Source: Lepisosteus oculatus (Eukaryota > Chordata > Actinopteri > Semionotiformes > Lepisosteidae). Taken from it: 64,000 nt of DNA. Made by a program: the position numbers and the translations under genes. The stretch lies in contig NC_090709.1 of assembly GCF_040954835.1 (NCBI RefSeq), forward strand, positions 44,710,490-44,774,489, in the 5' to 3' direction. Shown piece after piece: positions 1 to 10,575 of the stretch (positions within the stretch are counted from its first letter, which is position 1; every line of letters begins with the position of its first letter). Under the pieces are notes generated by a model. That model was not told the DNA's origin, searched no databases, and saw nothing but the letters and a program-made list of their open reading frames with translations.

Positions 1-74
1 GACGCACAGGTTCAGGGAAAGATATAAGGAATGGCAGTCTTTGTATGACCTGTTTGACACAAGAGCACAGTGGC
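1..74 (+). mobile_element. Tx1-like LINE ORF2 fragment
   Basis: These bases match the end of the LINE ORF2 fragment near 18,320-18,388 on the opposite strand. The encoded segment (RFRERYKEWQSLYDLFDTRA) is the stretch that follows the endonuclease domain in Tx1-like L1 elements. It then runs into SINE-like sequence (75-135) resembling the 3' part of the SINE at 2,371-2,603. It is the edge of a larger copy lying left of the window. Confidence 0.7.
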
Positions 75-259
75 TGACCCGCTCTGACCCCCAGCTTCTC
101 TCCCTGTCTGTGTGTCTCATGGAGTTAGAAAGACTACAAGCTGTGCAAACTTCCAAATCTGTAACATCATTTCAAGGGTGTATGATAGATCATTCACAAG
201 ATCAAATGGCTGTTTATTATTGTAAGAACTGTAGTTCACTACTGTTCTTTTGACTCTTT

Positions 260-719
260 TGCTTGCATTATACAGCCGTTAAGTGCATTTTGAACCTAAG
301 AGATATCCAACTGATTCAACCTGTCTGATGAATGTTAAATGGGTTGTGACTTTTGGCAAAGTTTTTTGCAACATTATTTGTTTCAAGAATACCATTCATC
401 TCCATAACAATTTTCCTGTACCCTGAACATATGTTTTAAATTGCTTGATCCCATTTGGTGCAACCTTTCCGTTGTACTCGTAATGTGTTGTTTGCATTAG
501 GAGTGTGTTAAATAAGCAGAAAAGCAGCCCGTTTCTTCTACTGCTTCTGATCTTATACAGTGGTCAGAATCTCTCATCCAAAAGCTGATGAGAGGGAGGG
601 GGGGAAATTAGTGCAGATGCACAATCCATAAAAAAACATTAAAGAGCATAAGGGTTTTCATCACATGGACTTGTTTGACTGTTTAGGATTAATGTTTTGG
701 TGGCAGATCAATTAAAGGA
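260..719. other. Non-coding arm sequence
   Basis: No gene, tRNA or recognisable element is seen. The sequence is mirrored at about 17,760-18,130 in the other arm. A G-rich run sits near 590-605 and its C-rich counterpart near 17,780-17,790. Confidence 0.5.
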
Positions 720-2240
720 CTACAACCAAAAAACACTGTTTCTCTCACTGAACGCATTCTCCTTCAAAAACTTTTTTACCAACAGGTGAGTGGAGTTGCC
801 ATGGGCACCAGAATGGGACCCAGCTATGCCAATATCTTTGTTGGCTGGGTAGAAGAACGCTTCTTCACTTCCTACACTGGCTATGTCCCTGACCTCTACA
901 AGCGATATATTGATGACTGCGTCAGTGCCGCCACATACTCCAACGATCAGCTTAAGTGCTTCTTGCACCATTTCACCAACTTCCACCTGTCCCTCAAATA
1001 TATAGTTAACATACCTTCCACTACTCTTGAGTTTCTGGACATCAACTACCACAGACTCTCCACTTCTGTTTATTGCAAACCTACGGATTCACACAGCTAT
1101 CTCTTGTATAGCTCATTTCACCCCAAACATACTAAAAATCTCTCCCTTTTTCACAGTTCCTTCGGCTACAACAAATATGCAGCGACGACATCGAATTCCA
1201 GAACCAAACCCTCAAAATGTAATCCTTTTTCATCAACAGAGGATACCCCAGCAGTGTTATTGACAGGACCCTTGCCGAGCCAAAAACACCCCTCGGACCA
1301 TCAACCCAATCAGGAACTCCCACCATAACAACCGCATTCCTTTGGTGCTTCCCTAACACACTTCCTATCCCCAGGACTGTTAACGACAACTTTTCCATCC
1401 TACAGGATGATCCCTCTGTTGGGGCCCTCTTTTCTGACCGCCCCATCATCTCATATTGCCAATCACCTAATCTGCACAACCTTCTTGTTCACAGCTCCCT
1501 TGACCACCCTCAGCAACCATCCACACCAGGTACTTTCCCTTGCAACAGAGCTCACTGTATCGCCTGCAAGTACACATCCAACACCACACTCATTCGAGGC
1601 CCCTCAGGACAATTCTGGATCACCCAGATGGCATCTTGTACCTCCAGCAACCTTATTTACTGTATCTCTTGCAGTAAATGCCCAGTTTCTCTCTATATTG
1701 GAGAAACAGGAAGGAGACTTGGAGACCGCTTCAGAGAACATGTCAGGGCTGTGAAGATTAAAGATCTCTCCAAAAACCATTGTTTCTCATTTCACCTCTG
1801 ATGGCCATGACCACTCTAATCTCTCCGTCTTTGTTCTCAAAGATGGTTTTCTGAACACATACATTAGAAGGAATACCAAAACCAAACGTATCCTGCAGCT
1901 AGGATCACACCTTCCCCCTTCTCTAAACGACAGACTACTATTCTACTAAATTTTCTCCATTCATTGGAAGTTTCATTTCACACCTCTCAACACCTATTCT
2001 GACTTCACACCTCTTGATTGGCCTCTCTTTCTGTCCCCTGCTCCCGCCTCTCACCCCTCCTCCCTCCCAGCCTTTGTTTTCCCACTACATTACCTTTGCC
2101 TACTGCCTTCTCTCTCTCACACCTGAAGAAGGCTCCATGGCCGAAACATTGTTTTCTCTCTTCTTTTTTTTCAGCATGGAATAAACCTATTACTTGTTCC
2201 TTAACAACCGGAAACAATATCTTCGGTCTTTCCAGAGCTG
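720..2240 (+). mobile_element. Penelope-like element, 5'-truncated
   Basis: Penelope-like retroelements encode a reverse transcriptase fused to a GIY-YIG endonuclease. The RT part begins near motif B (GTRMGPSYANIF) and contains the catalytic YIDD box (about 907-918). Further along are a Cys-rich segment (CIACKYTSN) and a GIY-YIG core (LIYCISCSKCPVSLYIGETG) followed by RLGDRFREH, about 1,650-1,740. The upstream RT is missing. The end (about 2,120-2,240) carries a hammerhead-like core. The copy is non-functional as it stands. The mirrored copy is at 16,200-17,757. Family (Neptune/Poseidon-like) is inferred from the GIY-YIG variant and fish context. Confidence 0.85.
2123..2147 (+). ncRNA. Hammerhead-ribozyme-like core of the Penelope element
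   Basis: The order CTGAAGA, a short GGC...GCC helix with a small loop, then GAAAC fits the conserved hammerhead core (CUGANGA, stem II, GAAA). Penelope-like elements are known to carry hammerhead motifs in their terminal repeats. I could not draw a convincing stem I, so activity is uncertain. Confidence 0.45.
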
Positions 2241-2370
2241 TAAGTAGTCATTCCAAGTTTATTAACTTGTCTCTGTGCTTGTATGTACTCTTCAATAGCC
2301 ACTGATGTTATGTACAACAGCTATTTTTAAAAATAAATTTGCATTTTTTGGGACTTCTTTTAAAGAATTG

Positions 2371-2603
2371 GCACATTTGGCAGAGCGGCGGCTCTGTGGC
2401 TAAGGATCTGCACCTGTGGCTGGAAGGTTGCTGGTTTACATCCCACGGTCGGCAGAGGAATCCTACTCCATTGGGCTCCTGAACAAGGCCCTTAACCCCA
2501 ACTGCTCCAGGGGTGCCGTATAAATGGCTGACCCTGCGCTCTGACCCCCAGCTTCTCTCCCTGTATGTGTGTCTCAAGGAGAGCAAGCTGGGATATGCAA
2601 AAT
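2371..2603 (+). mobile_element. tRNA-derived SINE, copy 1
   Basis: The head resembles a tRNA promoter region (GGTTGCTGGTTTACATCCC as a B-box-like segment). The body includes the stretch CTGAACAAGGCCCTTAACCC common in fish SINEs. Near-identical copies lie at 15,860-16,092 and 47,706-47,938 on the opposite strand. The family name is not determined. Confidence 0.7.
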
Positions 2604-2674
2604 AGGAATTTCTAATGCAAGATATTGTATATGGTCAATACAGTGATCATATCTTATTGGCACATGGTAATCTC

Positions 2675-2760
2675 CAAGGAACAAGTAATAGGTTTATTCC
2701 ATGCTGAAAAGAGAAGAAGAAAACACAATGTTTTGACCATGGAGCCTTCTTCAGTTAAGA
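2675..2760 (-). mobile_element. Penelope-like terminal fragment
   Basis: Antisense copy of the Penelope end: the segment reading GGAATAAACCTATTACTTG after a hammerhead-like CTGAAGAAGG block. It lies just beyond the SINE, so the SINE sits between two Penelope ends, as it also does in the other two copies. Confidence 0.7.
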
Positions 2761-2769
2761 TTAGATTTT

Positions 2770-3440
2770 TTACAATCATACCCACACAAACTTTGCAATT
2801 TTTAAAAATCTTGCAAACACAACCCAGATATGTTGACTTTTTAAAAAAAACAAAAACAATTTGGGGTATTTTTTTAAAAGAAACACATACTTCTTTTCTA
2901 GTTTTTATGTGGCTGTGACTGTCAGAAATCCTCAGTGAAAAGGTATGCAGATCCTGTGCAGATGCAGGAGCAAGGGACAGGCGAACAATCCAGAACGTCA
3001 GGCGAGATTGTTAGGTGAAAGGTAGATCGAAATACTGGAAGTACAGAGAGAAGCAAACAATCCAAAACAGAAGGTAAGGTCCAAGGTCGAGAGGCAAAAG
3101 GGAGTTCAGTAACCAGTAAGCGAGATTCAGAGTAAACGCGAGGTAGAGCTCTCAAAGAGAAGACTCAATACCGAGTAGCGGGAAGCGGGTTTGAATGGTT
3201 AAAACAATGCTGCTTGCCGCACAGTAGAGCATGTGCTGGTGGATTAACACATGTTATTATTAACCCGCTGCTGGTACTGGTTAGTTCTTTTGTGAGTTGA
3301 TCTCCCCTGGCTGGTGGTCATGACAGTGACAGAATGCTGTTTTGTGATTGATGCTATATCAAAATATAGGGTCCCTCAAAAATTAAACACAGAAATAAGA
3401 ACATTTAATGGCTTGTACATCTGTTGTACTCCTACACTAT
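2770..3440. repeat. Unclassified repeated arm sequence
   Basis: No gene recognised. Copies lie at about 15,050-15,700 and 46,870-47,560 in reverse. The stretch near 2,925-3,160 reads as a short open frame on the minus strand, and in all copies it looks like repeat-derived sequence, not a conserved gene. Confidence 0.5.
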
Positions 3441-3449
3441 TAACATTCA

Positions 3450-4139
3450 TTGGGAGTTGAATTTCAATTATGTTTCCACTTCATTCAGATGTGTTCCCTA
3501 TTTTTCAGATTGTTGGCAATGCCACATGTTAAAGGAAGACAGAGGAGTAGGAGGCCAGACCTGTGGTCAAGGGCTGGTGAAGTAGGGAATGAGATCAAAG
3601 AATTTCTGAAGGTTTCTAAGCTAGAAAAGAAGAAATTAGGTGGCATGACAATGTGGTCAACACTTGGAGAGGATTGGTCCAGCAACAGGAAATGGTTATC
3701 AGTAATATGGCATGAAGATAGAAAAAAAGTAAGAATCCAAGTGCTTAGGGCGCAGAAGGAGGTGAGTATTGGGAAGGATTCCAAACCAGATGACGGTACA
3801 CAATCTATAGTCAATATTTCAAGTCAAAGTGAGGGACATAGTTTGGAAGGCAACACAGAGTTCAGAAGTTCATCAGGAGATACAGAAGATGCATGGGCTG
3901 CACACGGCAGCACAGACAGTGGTGACATGTTAGAGGGAGAAAAAATCTGTGTAGAATCAGAAAAAAATCCTGAAGAGCACAGTGAATATTCCCAGGGGGC
4001 AAGCTCGTCTGGGACGTCACCTCAGGATAAAAGGGGATTAAGAAAGATTATGTCTGTGCCTAAAACTTTCCAAGTATGTCTGAAGGCTGAACAATGGAGA
4101 ATAATACCACCTTTAAAAGGTACATCTAAACTAAGATGA
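3450..4139 (+). CDS. Unrecognised 229-codon reading frame, copy 1
   Basis: A 229-codon open frame with no assigned family. Residues about 24-90 are basic and Trp-rich (RSRRPDLWSRAGEVGNEIKE, then MWST..., RKWLSVIWHEDRKK), which looks like a compact DNA-binding or transposon-associated domain. Residues about 95-200 are acidic and Ser-rich (SSQSEGHSLEGN..., SEKNPEEHSEYS). The C-terminus is basic again. There is no signal peptide or membrane segment. Near-identical copies are at 14,309-15,018 and 46,141-46,845. A first exon of a longer protein is possible. It may be part of an unrecognised DNA transposon; that is inference. Confidence 0.45.
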   Translation: MGVEFQLCFHFIQMCSLFFRLLAMPHVKGRQRSRRPDLWSRAGEVGNEIKEFLKVSKLEKKKLGGMTMWSTLGEDWSSNRKWLSVIWHEDRKKVRIQVLRAQKEVSIGKDSKPDDGTQSIVNISSQSEGHSLEGNTEFRSSSGDTEDAWAAHGSTDSGDMLEGEKICVESEKNPEEHSEYSQGASSSGTSPQDKRGLRKIMSVPKTFQVCLKAEQWRIIPPLKGTSKLR

Positions 4140-4266
4140 TCATGGACCCATATCTTATATAGAGAGTTCAGGAAGATAAATCCTTGCTGCCCAATAGCCT
4201 TCAAATACCAATACATCAGGAAAGAGAACAGCAGAAAAAAAAACTTTCTTATAATTAAAGCAGTCT

Positions 4267-4320
4267 GTACTTTCAGTTCCTACCTTCAGTACCTTCAGTT
4301 CAGTACTTTCAGTTCCTGTA
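4267..4320. repeat. Short tandem repeat of TTCAGTAC-like units
   Basis: Imperfect tandem copies of a TTCAGT(A/T)C unit lie just past the 229-codon frame. Equivalent arrays are near 14,135-14,190 and 45,962-46,018. Confidence 0.6.
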
Positions 4321-5192
4321 ATGTAAAATACACAATGACAACAAGACAAACCAATGGGCAATGATGACATCACATTTGATGTTGTACTAGTAGGGCAAAT
4401 ACAACACAGTGAAAGGGAAACACAATTTCGACAGGCACGTCAGCCTTATCATTGAAAGATTGCCCGTGCCCTCACAAAAGGAATCAGCAATGTGTACTAC
4501 AGGCAGCTGAGCAGAACTCCGCTTGCTGAAATTGCAGCAGCCAATTTATCTAGGGCTCACAAGCAAGTATTAAACTTGCTTGGCAAGTTCGGCATTTAAT
4601 TTATTCTGCGGAAACATCGTATCGGAATGAACTGCCCGAGATTAAAGAGTAATTGCGGCTTCAGATCGTTTTTACAGAGCATTGCGTTGTTCTGTTCATG
4701 CTGACTACACGCTTTAGATTTGTCATTTACTGCAAGCGTTGCTTTTCCAGGTTTTTCTGAAATTCCTCGCATTTGAGCCAGCACTAAAATATTTCATTCC
4801 CGTCGCTGAATACATCGTGGAAACGGTATTTGCAACGGAATGCTGTCACACATGAAACCTCTTTGTTATTCGGTTCTGAAGTTTGAAAATGAAAATAAAA
4901 CGGGGGTCACTTCATAGGCTTGAAAGAAGTCCAAGCAGCATAAAAACCCGCGAATTCTCACAAATTGCATTGTGCTGCACCTTTCTTCTGCTGCTGCTAT
5001 AAATAAGCCTTAAACATTTGAATGCATACCTTACTGCTGCTAATCACATTCACGTGTTTACGAAGCTTTTTTCTGTCCGTTATGTTTTTGCTAAGCAGTT
5101 TCTCCGTTTCCCTCGTACTGTGATTGTCAGTGAGCACAACAAGACTGAAACAGTGTAAAGGCAGGTAAAAAAGACAGGGTAAAACGCCTGAC

Positions 5193-5300
5193 TGTCGGGA
5201 GTGGGATTTGAACCCGTGCCTCTATTTGGAGAGCGAAACACAAAGCTTAAAAGACACGAAGCTGTGAATTTGCTGTTTTAAACCGCTCGACTATCCTGAA
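5193..5300 (-). pseudogene. tRNA-Leu(CAA)-type relic with long insert
   Basis: The 5' end (TTCAGGATAGTCGAGCGG) and T arm/acceptor (GGTTCAAATCCCACTCCCGA) match tRNA-Leu(CAA), whose good copies are at 60,842 and 63,706. The anticodon arm is replaced by unrelated AT-rich sequence. About 700 bp of 3' flank (4,600-5,190) is recognisably related to 60,955-61,440, so this is an old member of the same tRNA unit. Copies: 13,154, 37,153, 44,982. Confidence 0.75.
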
Positions 5301-5417
5301 AAAATGTATGTTGATTGCACCAGTCGCATCCGATTTTCCGTAACTTTAGGACGATAGATACGACTGGACTAACACAATTTGTGGCGTTTAGCATGACATG
5401 GAAAACGGTACCGGAGC

Positions 5418-5869
5418 ATTCTGGTCCGGACTACCAGACTCAGAAACAGTTTTATCCCTGCACTATCAAACTATTAAACTCCCAGCCTCTCTCACTCTCT
5501 CTTCACCTCTCACCTATGATCTGAACCTCACAGTGCCTTCTTTCTTACCAAAAACCCAAACACACATTGAAAATCTACCTCTCCCATACATGTCAAAAGC
5601 TCACTCCCCATCATTTCTATCCCTTTATTTCATTCTTTTGATGCATGTTTTTGCACATAACCTGTTACCTTTTTGTTGTTTTGCACACTGCCTGTTGTTG
5701 TTTTTTGCACATCAGCTGTTGTCTCTGCCTTTCTTTTGATATACAATTGTATTGTTGTTGTGTTTTTTTCTTTGTACTACTTATGTCCGAGAGCTAGCTA
5801 AATAGCATTTCGTTATACCATATACCTGCGTATGAGTATAATGACAATAAACTTTAACTTGAACTTGAC
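5418..5869 (+). mobile_element. L2-like LINE 3' end
   Basis: A 3'-terminal LINE segment ending in AATGACAATAAACTTTAACTTGAACTTG, that is, an A-rich signal and a TTGAAC-type terminal repeat as in fish L2-like LINEs. No RT domain is retained. Copies occur in every palindrome arm (12,584-13,040, 37,373-37,825, 44,408-44,865), always on the 5' side of the tRNA-Leu relic. Confidence 0.65.
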
Positions 5870-6207
5870 TTAGTCTTGCAGGCAGTATATTATTTTATAT
5901 TATTTTATTTACTCGTTTAAAAAAACACGGTCTTCTCGTTCCTAAGTCAGATTCTTAGTGCTTTAGTTACTTCCAACCTGGACTGACAGCTCACCGGATC
6001 TGTTTGTGATCAGACCATGGAGTGGGGGGCTGTACCAAGCGCACGTTCCTTCCCAATGCTGAGGCGATCATTCGGAAGATGGGTGTGAAGAGAGACAAGC
6101 TTTGTTGACTAAAAGTCAAGGCAGGATATGCACTAATCACTGGCAACAGTTATGTTCTCTTACTATTGAGACTCCCACATTGCTAGTTTTTTTGAAGACT
6201 TTGAAAC

Positions 6208-6279
6208 AGGCACAGGTGGGGTTTGAAACCACAGCCTTCGGTTTACAAGGCCGACACCTTACCACTTGGCCATGGCACC
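6208..6279 (-). tRNA. tRNA-Thr-like gene, anticodon TGT, probably decayed
   Basis: A 72-nt sequence aligned end to end with tRNA-Thr(CGT) at 38,190-38,261. The anticodon loop reads CTTGTAA, giving TGT. Box A (TGGCCAAGTGG) is intact and box B is altered (GGTTTCAAACC). Acceptor pairing is partly lost. Confidence 0.55.
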
Positions 6280-6391
6280 TTCAAGCAAATATAGGAATAA
6301 TGTTGTTCAAATTATTTTTTTTCTGAATCTGGTTTACATCGCCTGGAGGTAGCAACAACAATAAAAGGGATACTTAACAAGGAGATACGCT

Positions 6392-6470
6392 GTAGCAGTG
6401 TGACTCCAACAGATGCTCCTGAAGAGGCTCAAGGTTTAAGCCAGCTCCTTAGAGCGCTCGGCTGTGTTAC
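6392..6470 (-). pseudogene. tRNA-Leu(AAG)-type relic
   Basis: Aligned with the intact tRNA-Leu(AAG) at 25,959. It keeps GGCCGAGCGCTCTAAGGAGC-like D-arm sequence and the TCTTCAGGAGCAT variable arm, but box B is degraded and the anticodon arm no longer pairs. Copies at 12,193 and 43,810. Confidence 0.7.
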
Positions 6471-7198
6471 TTTCAACAGCGGCTCTTCAGCTCTTGTTTG
6501 ACCTAGTGGTTTTATAACGTGTGGAAACGACCGCAACTTCGTTTTCTGAGATGCTTTCTCTCACGTGGTGAAATCTCGACCTCTTTGGCATCTCTGGCTT
6601 TTGTTCTTCTGTAGAGCAGGCTTTCACACCTCTGCTTATAGTGCCCTTGAAGTCATTTTATTTTTACAGGAAGACGCATTCCCTAACGATCTCTCCTGTT
6701 TTAGAAATGTTTCGTAAGGCGTGTTTGATTCAACGGACAAACTATACTAATTGTACAATGCAGATCTATGCGGCATTCGTACTGTCTTTGACTGGGATTC
6801 TGAAATACTTCTTGAAAAGGTATTCAGATTTTCTTGAACCTATAATAAAAACACAGACCTGAAACTCTCTAGCTTCCAATCTCTGATGTTGCTGTCCTTA
6901 AACTCGGACGTGATGTTCTGCAGACGTGCAGTGTCCCTTTACTCTCGTTGTTTTCAAAACGACCTCTGTTGTCGGGCGCAGTTAAAGTGGAACTGGCCTG
7001 ACCGCACAGGAAAGTACGGAATGATAAAATGTTTCTACGGCTCAAAATGTCCCTTTAGACCCTCGTCATGTCTCTGTGAGGAACGGGCAGGTAGAGAGGT
7101 TTAACAGATGCTCATGATGTTTCACACGGGTGTTACCTGTTGTAGTGTTTCAAAAGATGTGTTAGCGGACCAGAGATTATCTTGAAAAGATTTGGGTT

Positions 7199-7258
7199 TG
7201 CACTGGCTGGGATTCAAACCTGACTCAATTATTTGGAAGGCGCCTGTACCACCAACTC
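7199..7258 (-). pseudogene. tRNA-Gly(TCC)-type relic
   Basis: The segment GAGTTGGTGGTACAGG, then CCTTCCAAATAATTGAGTC and a T arm ending CAGCCAGTGCA follow the tRNA-Gly(TCC) order. It is about 12 nt short in the D arm and the anticodon stem is broken. A copy is at 43,020-43,079. Confidence 0.65.
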
Positions 7259-7763
7259 ACTTCCGAGAAGCACCTGCAAATTATCACACTCCTCTCTCTC
7301 ACCTACAAAGTTATGGAGACACAGACGTCCAATGAAAGCTCAAGGCTCCACTCAAGGCTTTATTCACTCAAGGTTCCACTCTTTTGTTGTGATGTCATTT
7401 TAATTACTATTAGCTTTGATAAGGTGTCATTTTTGCCTCTTAAAGGTAAAGTCTGCTCCTTTCTTTCTGGTATAGAAAGAACGTGTTCCATCTTTGTTTA
7501 AAAACACCACTAAAAGTAAATTATTCAGCTCTACCGCCTGTGTGCATTGACAAGACACCTCAAAAGGACATATTAAATAAGAACACGATCCTTCCTGTTA
7601 CCATTCCTGTGGTTGGGGCGTTGTTTCACCCTTTTACGTTAAATCATCAGTACTGCTGTTTTTCTATGCATAGTTTAATCAAGAGCACTTAAAAGATGCA
7701 AAAAGCTTTCAAATAAGATAGAATTGAAAGACAGTCGAGTAAGGAGGTAGAAAAAAAGCACTC

Positions 7764-7812
7764 CCCCGTCTGGGAATCAACCACCATCGCCCATGTAACT
7801 GGATACAAAAAT
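7764..7812 (-). pseudogene. tRNA-Asp-like 3' relic
   Basis: Only a T arm and acceptor-like end resembling tRNA-Asp (GGTTGATTCCCAGACGGGGG) is visible. A matching relic is at 42,473-42,522. Confidence 0.35.
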
Positions 7813-7999
7813 AACAGATTAATTTGTGCCCAGTCTCTTGAAGCTTCGATGCGATTATTTTTCCTTCCTTATTTCTTCATTCCTATGAATTTACTCTGTA
7901 GTAGAGGAAACGCGAAAGTGGGAAACTGCAGGCATTCTTCGTGAGTGGTGTGATCAGTGAGCATTTGCACATCTAGTCTGTTCCATAAACTTTATCATC

Positions 8000-8071
8000 G
8001 GGGATGTAGCTCAGTGGTAGAGCGCATGCTTTGCATGTATGAGGTCCCGGGTTCGATCCCTGGCATCTCCA
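8000..8071 (+). tRNA. tRNA-Ala(TGC)
   Basis: A complete 72-nt cloverleaf. Acceptor GGGGATG pairs with CATCTCC (one G-T pair), discriminator A, box A TAGCTCAGTGG, anticodon loop TTTGCAT giving TGC, box B GGTTCGATCC. It has the features of a working gene, although only TTT, not TTTT, follows closely (GGTGCTTTATG). It lies in the spacer of palindrome 1; the counterpart in palindrome 2 (42,206) reads CGC. Confidence 0.93.
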
Positions 8072-9385
8072 GGTGCTTTATGTTATAGTACTCACATCGC
8101 AATCTTCTGTTGAGTGAGAACTCTTTGCTCGTGTTCAGAGAGAGCCAGGTTTACAAAATTATATGCAGGCACACTCGACGTGCTGCAGAGTTGCGCTGCT
8201 GTTTTAAATGTACCTCATTTAGTTCTGTTAAATCCTAAATTATTTGAACTAATAATTTAGTTCAAATTCAGGAAATCCAGAGATTGCTTCACACTTGTCG
8301 TGGCTGTTGCAGAAAACACCTGTTGAATCTCACCCGGGATTTCCTGAGAGATCATTCAGCGAGCAAATCCTCCTTCTGAACTCCGCACTAAACTGAAAGC
8401 TTCATGAACTCCTCACTCCGTGTCCTGTACTGTTACAAGTGCTGTCGTGTAGATGTGTAGAAGCACAGCCATAAACACACTTTGAACTTTTTCCGTTTGT
8501 TAAGGAAAATGCAAAAGAGCATGACAAGTATTGATCGTATAAAATATCCATGGCACAACTCGAGAAAGTACTGAAGGACTACACATCGACTTTTGATGAT
8601 TACAAGAGATTCAAGAAACACAATCGTCCGCAGCTGGGTTTGGATCCTGAACTCTAGAGTTAAAAGAACATAAGCGACGGATATGACCTATAAACTCTCT
8701 GAATTGTCTTATAGTTTATGAAATAAAACAATTTCTTAATAAATTCTAACTGTTGATAGACGATTTATTGAATTTTAACAAAATCACAATTACAAACTTT
8801 TTCGGTTAAACTGTTATTCACATACTCTAACGTAAATAAACATTAGTGTCTTCCGGTGTGTGAGCCAATTTCTCCAACAAATATTTGTTAGTCTGTCGGG
8901 AGACTGTGCAAGGTGTTAAGAAATAGAATTTCAAAAAGACAGGCTCCCTAAGCTTAACATCAAGGCTGTTTTCTCTACAGAAATGCTCTTTAAATTTCAG
9001 CACTGTTGCAACTCCCTTTATAAAGGGTGTGCACACGTATACAACAAAGGCATTGAAAGTTTTTTTTTAATTATTGTTCCAAAAAATATTCCATTTGTTT
9101 TCTTTTTAATGTTGTTGATTAAAAGATTGTATTAAATGTGAAAAAAATCTGAATGTGAAAAAAGGTCAAAATGCTATTGAAAAAAATCAGTAATGTGAGG
9201 AAAGATGGATTGTGGGAGCCCCTTAACTACCCATGTCATGCTGTATTTCTCACTCATTCTACTGGGAGGGTTGTCGTTTCTGGATAAAGTCTGTCAGTGG
9301 TCATTCCAGATGGGTCCGGTATGACTGCTCTTTGGCACAAGAGACAGGTGACTTCCGAGGATCCCGACAGTGTCGAAATTTCAGA
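8072..9385. other. Spacer sequence between tRNA genes
   Basis: No protein gene is supported. The whole stretch is conserved as reverse complement at about 40,895-42,205. Parts (8,400-8,880 and 8,880-9,010) are also related to flanks of the tRNA-Leu(CAA) units near 59,320-59,700 and 60,530-60,680, which marks it as old tRNA-unit flank. Confidence 0.6.
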
Positions 9386-9458
9386 GCCTGGATAGCTCAG
9401 TCGGTAGAGCATCAGACTTTTAATCTGAGGGCCCAGGGTTCAAGTCCCTGTTCTTAAG
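9386..9458 (+). pseudogene. tRNA-Lys(TTT), 3' end damaged
   Basis: Identical to a standard tRNA-Lys(TTT) through box B (GGTTCAAGTCC) with anticodon loop CTTTTAA, but the 3' acceptor strand reads CTGTTCTTAAG where CTGTTCGGGC is expected. Compared with 40,820-40,892, about 17-20 bp are missing, taking the acceptor 3' strand and the downstream T-run. Probably not functional. Confidence 0.8.
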
Positions 9459-10504
9459 TCTATTGTGAATGTCATTCTAAATAGTCTTTTATCTTTCACT
9501 CTTCTACCTGTACTGTGGTTATTTTAAATGTCCATTACTTGTATTTACAGTAGTGTATTTAGTGTTTCATTTCACAAACCGAAAATGTTCAAGTAGATCT
9601 TGTCACTCTACTCCACGTAATCATCTAAATTAAATCACAGTAGAGTACAGAACACGCAGTGAGGAGCTCACACAGTGAGTACTCTCGAATACGACAAGAG
9701 GAAAGGCACACTGCACATCTGTAGAACATCACGTCCGAGTTTACAGTGAGAGCAGAGGTTGGAAGCGACGTAGTTTTTTAATACTCGCTCGCTGAAGATC
9801 TCTCAAGAAATCTCGGTGGAGATTTAACGGGTGTCTAATAATCACGTTCAAAAAGATGACGATAAGTTTTTTTTAACTAGGTAGCCTTAATGGCAACACG
9901 GTGTGAGTAGATCTTAAAGCAGCCGCAGAGTACCCGTAATGGCACCACAGTGGTTTGAGTTCGGCTTTTCTTATTTCTTCTGCAGAACCAGTGGAATCGG
10001 AATATACTGATCCGCATAAGAAGCGCTTTTGGGTTCTGATCATTTTTATTGAGCGCTGCTCTAAGTACCACAGGCAAGATGGCTGGTGGTCTAAGGCGTT
10101 GCGTTCAGGTCGCAGTTAACCCTGGAGACGTTTGTTAAAATCTCACTTCTAATAAAGAGGTCTTTCTCGTTAGAGTAGAAACGATAGAAGCCTTAAGCGG
10201 GAAAAAAATCACAACATCTCGCATTTCACGTGTTTAATGTTAACTGTCTCAGTGGTTGCCTCGGTGATTGATGGCTCTTCTCCCTCGGAGAGTGACGGCA
10301 AACTTCTTCAGAGAGGGAGTCTCCCACGCACGGCTTTTCTTTATCAAGAGCTGAGACAACAGAAACAGACTTCCAATTGACATGAATTACTTCTTGAGCG
10401 TTTATGACCGTCTTTAAAAGCTGAGAACAGGTGAAAAAGTCTTTTGAAATGAGGCAATGACTGCTGACAGTAAACAGAGCTGACGCTCAGCTGCAGACAA
10501 GCGC
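9459..10504. other. Spacer sequence, no gene seen
   Basis: No gene is supported. It is mirrored at about 39,760-40,800 in palindrome 2. The block near 9,715-9,800 (around CATCACGTCCGAGTTTA) recurs at 6,890, 11,745, 25,475, 38,520, 40,530 and 43,365, a marker of the old tRNA-unit flank. Confidence 0.5.
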
Positions 10505-10575
10505 TCCTCGTTAGTATAGTGCTGAGTACCCCCGCTTGTTGCGCGGGAGACTTGGGTACGTTTCTGTGACAGGGC
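10505..10575 (+). pseudogene. tRNA-Asp-type relic with GTT anticodon
   Basis: TCCTCGTTAGTATAGTGCTG matches the tRNA-Asp 5' half, and the anticodon stem CCCGC/GCGGG is intact. The loop reads TTGTTGC, so the triplet is GTT where Asp has GTC. The T arm is destroyed. Mirror copy at 39,689-39,759. Confidence 0.65.

Larger units (their letters stand above)
1..6950. repeat. Left arm of large palindrome 1
   Basis: This stretch reappears reverse-complemented at about 11,735-18,390. Matched landmarks include the Penelope-like element (786 with 17,679), the tRNA-derived SINE (2,371 with 16,092), a 229-codon frame (3,450 with 15,018), an L2-like LINE end and tRNA-Leu, tRNA-Thr and tRNA-Leu relics. Mirror coordinates sum to about 18,390-18,690, so the arms are collinear apart from small indels. 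The left arm runs off the window at base 1, so the true arm is longer. Most of the arm is repeats and tRNA relics. Confidence 0.9.

Noticed and set aside
4596-4784. A 62-codon minus-strand frame repeated at 13,664-13,852 and 36,565-36,751
   Set aside because: It is part of the conserved tRNA-Leu 3' flank and is also recognisable, but not open, at 61,260-61,440. Conservation follows recent duplication, not coding constraint.
8433-8621. Short frame repeated at 41,662 and, diverged, near 59,514 and 62,386
   Set aside because: Different strands are open in different copies, so the similarity is flank homology and not a shared protein.
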